A stretch of 64,000 bases of DNA, taken from NCBI GenBank assembly GCA_037576195.1, contig CM075102.1, positions 24,858,745 through 24,922,744 on the forward strand, read 5' to 3'. Made by a program: the position numbers and the translations under genes. Under the pieces are notes generated by a model, which ran no database searches, was not told the origin of the DNA, and saw only the letters and a program-made list of their open reading frames with translations. Origin of the DNA: Phytoseiulus persimilis. Lineage: Eukaryota > Arthropoda > Arachnida > Mesostigmata > Phytoseiidae. Positions 57,679 through 64,000 of this stretch are shown here, piece by piece (position 1 is the first letter of the stretch; every line of letters begins with the position of its first letter).

Positions 57679-57996
57679 CATGCGAGAAGCATTTGTAGAA
57701 CACTTGCTTCTACGTAATTCCGTTTTACGATTCAGGAGCGAGGGGGCAGGGGTGAGTTTCTCCCTCTCTGGAACATCGATGGACTCACTTTTGGGGAGCG
57801 GGTGTGGAACCCTACTGCGGAATGAATATCGTGTGAATCGTTTCACCGTCGAGTTCGGAATTGTACGGAGCTGTACCTCATTCATCGGCCACACCAAAAC
57901 CTCTCCGTGAAGCGATGGAGCTCTTTCTGAGGAATGAGCTTGCACTCTCAAGTCCTGATAATGTAACCAGATGTCATTCAGACGGGTCGATTCGTG

Positions 57997-58002
57997 AATA
58001 AA
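57997..58002 (+). terminator. Poly(A) signal of granulin B
   Basis: AATAAA about 320 bases past the granulin B stop and 280 bases before the granulin C start. Confidence 0.45.
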
Positions 58003-58283
58003 TACAATGCTTGCCTATGTTGCGATGGCGGAACGGTTTCGTATTACCAGCGCTTGCGGCATCGCCCTTGATTGATTGATTTCCAGTGCCGACCTTCGAT
58101 TCGGAGTGAGTAACATAGGAAAGGAGGTAAGTATGGCGATTACCGTGTCTGTCCACGAGGCAGAAGCAGTGGAAAACTGCAGCAGCTGGTCAGTCGGAGG
58201 CGACAGGCTTCATGATTCTCGTTGCCTCCAGCTCTTGATTGTGCTGGAACTCGAGGTCTCGCCCTCCCCCGAAGAAGTGCACA

Positions 58284-58752
58284 ATGAAGTTCCTCGTTTT
58301 CTCCCTCTTGCTCATCACCGTATTGCTCAAGCTCGCAAAAGGTAAGATGCGCAGTGAAAATACGCTGATATTACGATTTGTGCTCGAAGAATTACTAGGA
58401 AATGAATCACCAAGCCTCTTCTGTGATATAGTTCTGCCACTAAAAGGCCTCCCAGAAAAAAATCGGCAGAGAGGCGTTTCGCTGTTGGTTGACTCGTGTT
58501 ACTCCGATTAACGATATACTTTCGATTTAAGGCGCTGTCGAGTGTCCCGACAGCACTCACTGTAAGTCCGAAGAAACTTGCTGTAGGATTCCGGGTGGAA
58601 AACACAAGTGCTGTCCATTCCCCAACGCAACGTGTTGTCCTGATAACGGTCATTGTTGTCCCATGGGCCATTCTTGTGATCTTCATACCATGACATGCTA
58701 TTTCGCTGAGGCAGCAGCTGTAGAAACCTCGAAACTACGGTCAGCTCAGTAG
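58284..58752 (+). CDS. Single-domain secreted granulin (granulin C)
   Basis: Exon 1 (58284-58341) encodes the signal peptide MKFLVFSLLLITVLLKLAK. Exon 2 (58532-58752) joins in phase 1, for 92 residues. The module is complete, with 12 cysteines in canonical spacing: CPDSTHC, ETCC, HKCCPFPNATCC, HCCPMGHSCD and a last C after LHTMT. A short Ala/Glu-rich tail ends SKLRSAQ. The gene has the same two-exon design as granulins A and B, and the core motifs are closer to A than to B. The acceptor is CGATTTAAG, weaker than usual, but the frame and phase fit. Confidence 0.9.
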
Positions 58753-58973
58753 ATTACCCTCCAGACAGCTCCAGGGTACTTGAAATCACGATGACCGAAT
58801 GTTTCGATCGATTCTTCGGGGGCAGGATCAGTGTTATGGAGCACCCATCTTCAGTGTACATAACTTCAGTACCTACGTTCAAATACCCTCCCTCGTGGAC
58901 TCATCGAGACGGTCATAGGTTGCGAGATGGAAACACATAGCCTTCCTTTTGCGGAGCCCAGCCTGATTTGCTG

Positions 58974-58979
58974 AATAAA
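58974..58979 (+). terminator. Poly(A) signal of granulin C
   Basis: AATAAA 222 bases past the granulin C stop. Confidence 0.5.
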
Positions 58980-61706
58980 GTGCTGCCAATTATTCAGTTC
59001 GAATCCATGCAAATCGCTGCCATTACAAGCATGACAGAGGTTTATCTGCGATACTACCTTTCGCTAGCGTAAAGTCGGTTCCCATCAGCGGGTTATCCCT
59101 CTCCCGTCCAGACACGCACACACTGCGACGCTCCCGGGTTTAAGTTGACCCGCTATAGGAACCATCTATCGAATCCACCAGGTGTTCGAGAACCTCGATG
59201 ACCGGAGGAGCCAGCGGTGAAGTTCGACGTGTCGCATGGAGCCGGTGCCACCTTCTTCCAGGTTCAACATCGATCCCGGCAGGGTGTCGGGAGTGGGTGG
59301 GCCTTAGATGCCAGAAGGCCCGAAAGATGTGATATGGATGGCGGTTCAACCTGGCGTTTAGACTGGTTCGCTTAAAGACGACCAGGTCGGCAAACCGCTT
59401 CCGGCTTCTTGTGGCGAACTCTACAATCTCGCCTCCATTGTTCAAGCGCCTGTGCATCTCAACAGGAATCATGGACCGGAAGTTTGAGGCTGTGATTGTA
59501 CTGTATTTTGTTATGAAGTTCCGACAAACTTGGATTTACAGTGCCCTGCAATCCCTGTCGAACGAACCCATCTCGTCTCTTGAGGATTGTTTCAGTGTGA
59601 TTGACGTAAGCATTCGAAGGCCATCACCTCCCTCCAAGTCGAAATGAACATTCGAGTCCACCAGAGAGCGGCACCAGGAACTCGACCCATGCTCAGCCAT
59701 TGTGAGAAATCCGTTCCTGATTTCGACCGTATTGAACACAACCGCCGAATCAAGAATCACAAGAATCCTTCAAGCCAGAGAGGTCTTGGCGAGGCCTGAG
59801 GTTATGTTACAACCCTTCCAAGCATACCCCCTAACCGAAGCGCACGCCGCACAGCACAGCGGAACGGGAGGGAATGCTGCGAAGTGGAATCTAGCAGACC
59901 CGTGAATTTTCGCCAATCATTCGAGACTCAGACCACATTGCGCACGGAGCAAAGTCGTGGGCTTCTGCGGCAGTGGGCTTTTTCTCCTTTCTGGGGCACA
60001 AAGGCCCCAGAAAAATCAGAGCCATCGTTCGAGGAACCTTGAAACTTTTCCACGAATGGGTGGCTGCAGGAGAGCGTTTCATTCTTAAATGTCGAAGAGC
60101 AGTGCGATGGGCACAACTCTGCTACGGGAGAAGCTCGCCAATGAGACCCTAGATGGAACGGTCGGAAAACTAGAGGAAGTCATGGAGTCATCGGAAACGA
60201 AATCTTTGAAGTTTCTATCAGTCTATTCAGTGAGCCACATAGATGGTCATTCCGGCAACATTCCAGCTCCCGCCCGTTGGTTTGGTGAAGCACAACGTCA
60301 ACACGGGATCAGGAGATTTCAGCATCATGTGCATTCAGTCCTAATCGGCAGCTCACCTTCGTACTAGCCACCTCTATCAGAGTTTCCTACGGGTGCACCA
60401 GTCAACATCGATTCCAACAAAATCGAGGTCGTGCTGAGCCTCGATAATCTGAACTTTCCGTCGCTGAGTAAAGGTGATAGTTACGGCACTCACCAGTCGA
60501 AGGATCGGTCACAATCGGTTACGGGAACAACAGCTCTTATCGCGAGTCAAGAGGAGAACTTGTCTACTAAGTGCGCGCATAACGAAATCCGAAATATTGC
60601 TCCAGCGAAGCCTGCCACGCATTCAGCTTGTGCGAGTGCAGTTCTCGCGCGCATTCAGTATTAAACCCACCGGGTGACGGTGAGAATCAGATTCTCGCAG
60701 ACGATCTAGAGAATTCGAAGCCCGATCACATGGAAGGTTGATGACATGGATTGGTCTTCAACATCGATGTTGCACTGTGTGGCAGTTTCCAGTTCATCTC
60801 CGCCGTTCATGAATCCCGGGTCAGGAAGCGCTCGGAACAGGGTCAATCTCAGGCTTGCTTCCGTCGATCCATAGTGTGCCGCATCAAAGTTATAACTCAT
60901 GCGATCTTCATCGAGACGCGGAGAGTTTCTTTGGGACGACTCGCCCATTACGTTTCGGAGTGGGAATCGGAAATTCTATGTCCGTGTCCTGAACTCATAA
61001 CACGCTTTCTCCTTTTGCGGCTAGGCTCGTCCTAGCGAAGATCTGGATGGACTTCCAGTCAAGATGCACTGGGGAATTGATTTCGCGACTCTCAACTCGA
61101 GCTGGTATTCCGAATTCCGATCTCATCAGAGAGAGAGCTTGATTATCCGCATGCTGTCGTTCGGTTCGGGCATTGTCGGGAGACCTCAAGCGCGTTCCAC
61201 GGTGCCTCCAACACCACTCTGGCAAAGAGAGAGATACACTATTTCATACCATTCTATAGGTACTCAGTTCGTACACACCACCCTCAGTCGTAATCCATCC
61301 CCGACGGCCACGGCCATATCCATCGTGACGTTGATTCCGGCCGTTATCTCAGGCCTTTCAGACGAGCTCGGTGAAGAATTACGCATAGTTGGTTAGCGTC
61401 CGATCCTTCGGCCTACTTGTTAACTCCCTGATTCAAATACTGGGCAGACGGCGGTTCCGAGTTATAACTGGTAAACTTTGAAAAAAGCAGGTGCGTTGAT
61501 GGGCGAACTTCCCGTATGGTGAGGTCAGCCAGCCTGTCTTTCCTGATTCGCTCGCACGCTTCAGCCCTGAAGTTCGTCCCGTCGATACGGATGCCGATTC
61601 TGCCGTGTTGATCATCGCCTCTTCACAGCTGGAAGCACATTGGAGGCGGAAGCCCAGGTCCTCGAATCCGAATTCCACGAAAACCTCGACGTGCGAGTCT
61701 GAGCCT
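58980..61706. other. Region with long minus-strand open frames, nothing recognised
   Basis: Minus frames at 59140-59472, 59536-59760, 59891-60082 and 60706-60948 have coding-like composition (for instance RSRKRFADLVVFKRTS and DPGFMNGGDELETATQ) but no recognisable family. A + frame at 59411-59647 crosses a donor-like GACGTAAGC. They may be exons of one gene, remnants of a mobile element or chance. Confidence 0.3.
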
Positions 61707-61855
61707 GTATATACACTTATCTTATTATATATATACACTTATCTCATCATATATATACACTTATCTCATTATATGTTTACACTTATCTTTTTATATGTTT
61801 ACACTTACTTCTTATATATATATATATATACACTTATCTTATTATATATATCCAA
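61707..61855. repeat. AT-rich minisatellite, copy 1
   Basis: About seven imperfect units of roughly 20-22 bases built on TATATATACACTTATCT with variable ends (CATCATA, CATTATA, TTTTATA). A pure TA run interrupts the last third. Copy 2 is at 63417-63505. Confidence 0.85.
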
Positions 61856-61865
61856 AAAGATGTGG

Positions 61866-61982
61866 CCGCACACGAACTGCTTCTTATCCCAATGATGACC
61901 GCACATTGTGCGGTTATCTCCGGTTATTTCTCCGCGAGCGGTTACCAGCGATGTGCGGCTATTATTCGACTGATAGCCGCAC
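61866..61982. repeat. Palindromic GTGCGG motif cluster, copy 1
   Basis: Within 120 bases there are a palindrome CCGCACATTGTGCGG (61899-61913) followed by TTATC, and a perfect 10-base inverted repeat GTGCGGCTAT/ATAGCCGCAC (61953-61962 with 61973-61982) with a 10-base loop. A further GGCCGCACAC lies at 61864-61873. The same motif recurs next to minisatellite copy 2. Confidence 0.7.
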
Positions 61983-62348
61983 ACCCCGTAACTCAATCGA
62001 TTTGAGATTCGGATGCCGCACGGAATTCACAATCTGCCTAGCTCTCCGTCCCAGCGATATAGACAAGAAGTTGTGAGAACTAGCAGTATGAAGCCTCAAA
62101 ACTGGAGTCTGTGAAGGGAAGCTAGCCCCTAGTGACGGGAATTTTCGCTCTGCGCTCATCGCTGTCGTGAGGGGAGCTTCTCAACCAGTGAAATGGCGCG
62201 GATGAGCTCTGAGAGATGAGCGCTTCACTCGAATGCAGGGAATTCAGCATTTTAATCTCAACAAGGAAGTGGGAGAACTTTGAGAATAATTCTTCATTGG
62301 AATCAGATGAGATCACTGGACGCACATCTGTTGATCACGCTTGTATCA

Positions 62349-62930
62349 TCAGCCGGGCTCCTTCAGAGGATTGCTCACTAGAGACCTCAATAAGGCGACA
62401 GTCAGGTTCTCGAGCGCCAAAAACCGGGCAGAAAGAACGGCACCGATTTCTCGCGATCCTGCACAACTCGGAATCTTCTTGGTCCGGAGCTCTTCTCGAA
62501 TCAGCTCCTTGAGACATTCGTTGATTTCATGGGTCCACTGTCTACGTGGAGCCGATCGGCGCTTAGCGAAACGTCGGCTCCTACCTGAAAACTGGAGACG
62601 TCGAGTTCCACTCACCAGCTCCGCCTGCTCCACATCTTCACTCGATCCTGCCATCGTATTCGGATTTGTGCTGCTTGCGGAATGCTCGTCGGGGGTTCTG
62701 CTCATTGTGCACACGGTCTCCTCCTCCCATAATTTTTCGGAGCTCTGTCGTCCTGTAGATTCCATAGGCGCGCACCATCTCGATGACTCCATGTTCATTG
62801 CCGCGTTGATTGATCAGGTGAAGGGCGAAATCTGAGACGAGTTCTCCGCAGGAACTGCAGATATGAGCCTTTCTTCTCTTGCTCAGTTTGGCCTTCGAGC
62901 TACAGGGAGAAACGGATGCTCAGCGCGAAC
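62349..62930 (-). pseudogene. Possible degenerate mobile-element frame (finger plus Myb-like), frameshifted
   Basis: Two minus-strand frames overlap. The upstream one, about 62930 to a TGA near 62640, has KRRKAHICSSCGELVSDFAL then HLINQRGNEHGV, a C-x2-C...H...H finger-like pattern. The downstream one (62349-62798) has a basic stretch SGRSRRFAKRRSAPRRQWTH then EINECLKELIREELRTKKIP, like a Myb/SANT-type helix pair. A finger followed by a Myb-like region is the arrangement at the N terminus of R2-class retrotransposon proteins, but no reverse transcriptase was seen, so this is inference. One frameshift near 62640 would join the two; alternatively this is an ordinary spliced gene. Confidence 0.25.
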
Positions 62931-63278
62931 AATCCGACGGATTCCCCGTTCCTGATGAGATTATTGTATCTCTTGGGCATCTTCATATGGTGGTTAATCA
63001 GCATAACTCACCTGGATTACAGTCGAGGTGAGAGAACTCAAATTATCTGCTCCTAACTGGCTCAGCAAATGAGACCACGCATGTTCTGAACGATCACATT
63101 GTCTTCTTTCACAGACGACGCCATTTTCGATCGATTAGGTTCAAGTAAAATCATGGATCAAGTGAGCGTAGACCGCAGTTCCCCGCAGATTGCTCGAATA
63201 TGAGAGAAATCGGATCCTCCGAACCAGCAGACAAGTAATTCCAACTTCGTTTCCACACCCATGCCTTCGAAATTGGGT

Positions 63279-63401
63279 GTGCGGTTATCATTTTTTGTAT
63301 ACAGCAAATAAGTCCCGTAAGACATCTTGACCGCACCCAGGTACGGTTATCATAGGAGTGAGTATTGAAATCCTTGGTTGTGCGGTTAATGTGCGGCCAT
63401 C
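63279..63401. repeat. GTGCGGTTAT motif cluster, copy 2
   Basis: The motif occurs as GTGCGGTTATC (63279-63289), its complement GACCGCAC (from 63329), a variant TACGGTTATCAT (from 63342), then GTGCGGTTAATGTGCGGCCA (63380-63399). It lies directly before minisatellite copy 2, while in copy 1 it lies after the minisatellite, so the two blocks have opposite order. Confidence 0.65.
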
Positions 63402-63416
63402 ATCCAGGAGAGGTAA

Positions 63417-63505
63417 ATATATGTATACACTTATCTTATCATATACATATACTCATCTGTTTATATATATACACTCATCTTATTATATATATACACTTCT
63501 CACAC
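63417..63505. repeat. AT-rich minisatellite, copy 2
   Basis: About four units of the same ATATATACACTTATCT type as copy 1, with variants ACTCATCTG and ACTCATCTT. Confidence 0.8.
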
Positions 63506-64000
63506 TTCTACTTCCCCACCTTCAGTCGATCGGATTCGACACCGACCGAATTCATCATGGATGAAATGCACCGATAGGGCACTGATACCGGAGAGCCCTT
63601 CTTCGGCCCACGGAAATCCGTCACGAATACTCAAAACCCTCGCAGAGACATCCACGGGGTCATTCGTTTCTGAAGGAGAGCCTGCGCCCCACCACGGAGA
63701 TCGATGGGAACCACAGGGGGAGACGATCGCAGAGAAATCAGAGAGCGCTGAGTGCAGCCCTCACAGTCCTCGTTACATCGCGGAATATACCTACGTCCAT
63801 CGAGACGCAGTCTCCTTCAAAGTGCTAGGCATCCAGTTTACCGGGATCGCGGAACATCAGCTCAGATATAACTATCTTCAGCCATGCCATCAAGGCTTGG
63901 CTCTCCGGGGTGTGTAGACCACAGGCGGTGTCCCCGGAGCCGGGGTTCAGGCAGGAATGTTATTCGTGTAGAAGAGGCAATTTTGAGTCCATGACGGAGG
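63506..64000. other. Window end, unassigned + frame
   Basis: A + frame at 63561-63917 (118 codons; RYIAEYTYVHRDAVSFKVLG in the middle) has no recognised domain and no clear splice context. Confidence 0.25.

Noticed and set aside
61707-61855. Regular repeats considered as a CRISPR array
   Set aside because: Units are AT-rich, contiguous, degenerate and without unique spacers, and the window is eukaryotic.

Overview
The window is nuclear DNA from an animal, most likely an arthropod and probably a mite or other chelicerate. The evidence for a eukaryote is genes split by short GT-AG introns (often 60-150 bases), AATAAA poly(A) signals and metazoan proteins (TAF2, DONSON, AIF, DCAF7, ZRANB2). The arthropod call rests on inference: a secreted group III phospholipase A2, several one-domain granulins and a Cut8-type protein in a compact genome of about 50% GC. 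No database search was possible.

Layout. 0.7-2.9 kb: ASNSD1 (+), convergent with elongin-B (-, 3.15-3.93 kb). 3.9-8.0 kb: no resolved gene. 8.0-12.2 kb: a p68/DDX5-type DEAD-box helicase in five phase-compatible exons. 12.2-22.7 kb: gene-poor, with low-complexity tracts and one strongly self-complementary segment at 21.33-21.65 kb. 22.7-26.7 kb: an unrecognised spliced gene, then DONSON and a Cut8/STS1-like proteasome tether, all on +. 27.0-28.7 kb: AIFM1 (-), convergent with Cut8. 28.7-32.4 kb: no gene seen. 32.5-36.3 kb: TAF2 (+), then a small unrecognised frame. 36.9-38.1 kb: a protein with three tandem RING-like zinc modules (-). 39.3-40.9 kb: group III PLA2 (-). 40.9-45.3 kb: no gene seen. 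46.1-49.4 kb: divergent DCAF7 (-) and ZRANB2 (+). 49.7-58.8 kb: three single-domain granulin genes of identical design (one -, two +), with signs of a larger unrecognised minus-strand gene whose exons lie on both sides of the first granulin. 59-64 kb: repeat-rich, with AT minisatellites, a palindromic GTGCGG motif family and a possible degenerate mobile-element frame.

The genes do not form a pathway; most are housekeeping genes. The lineage-specific material is the granulin cluster, the triple RING-like gene, the secreted PLA2 and the unresolved minus-strand exons. Exon boundaries were placed by hand from frame, phase and splice consensus. Total coding length was checked as a multiple of three for elongin-B, DDX5, Cut8, AIFM1, TAF2, PLA2, DCAF7, ZRANB2 and all three granulins.
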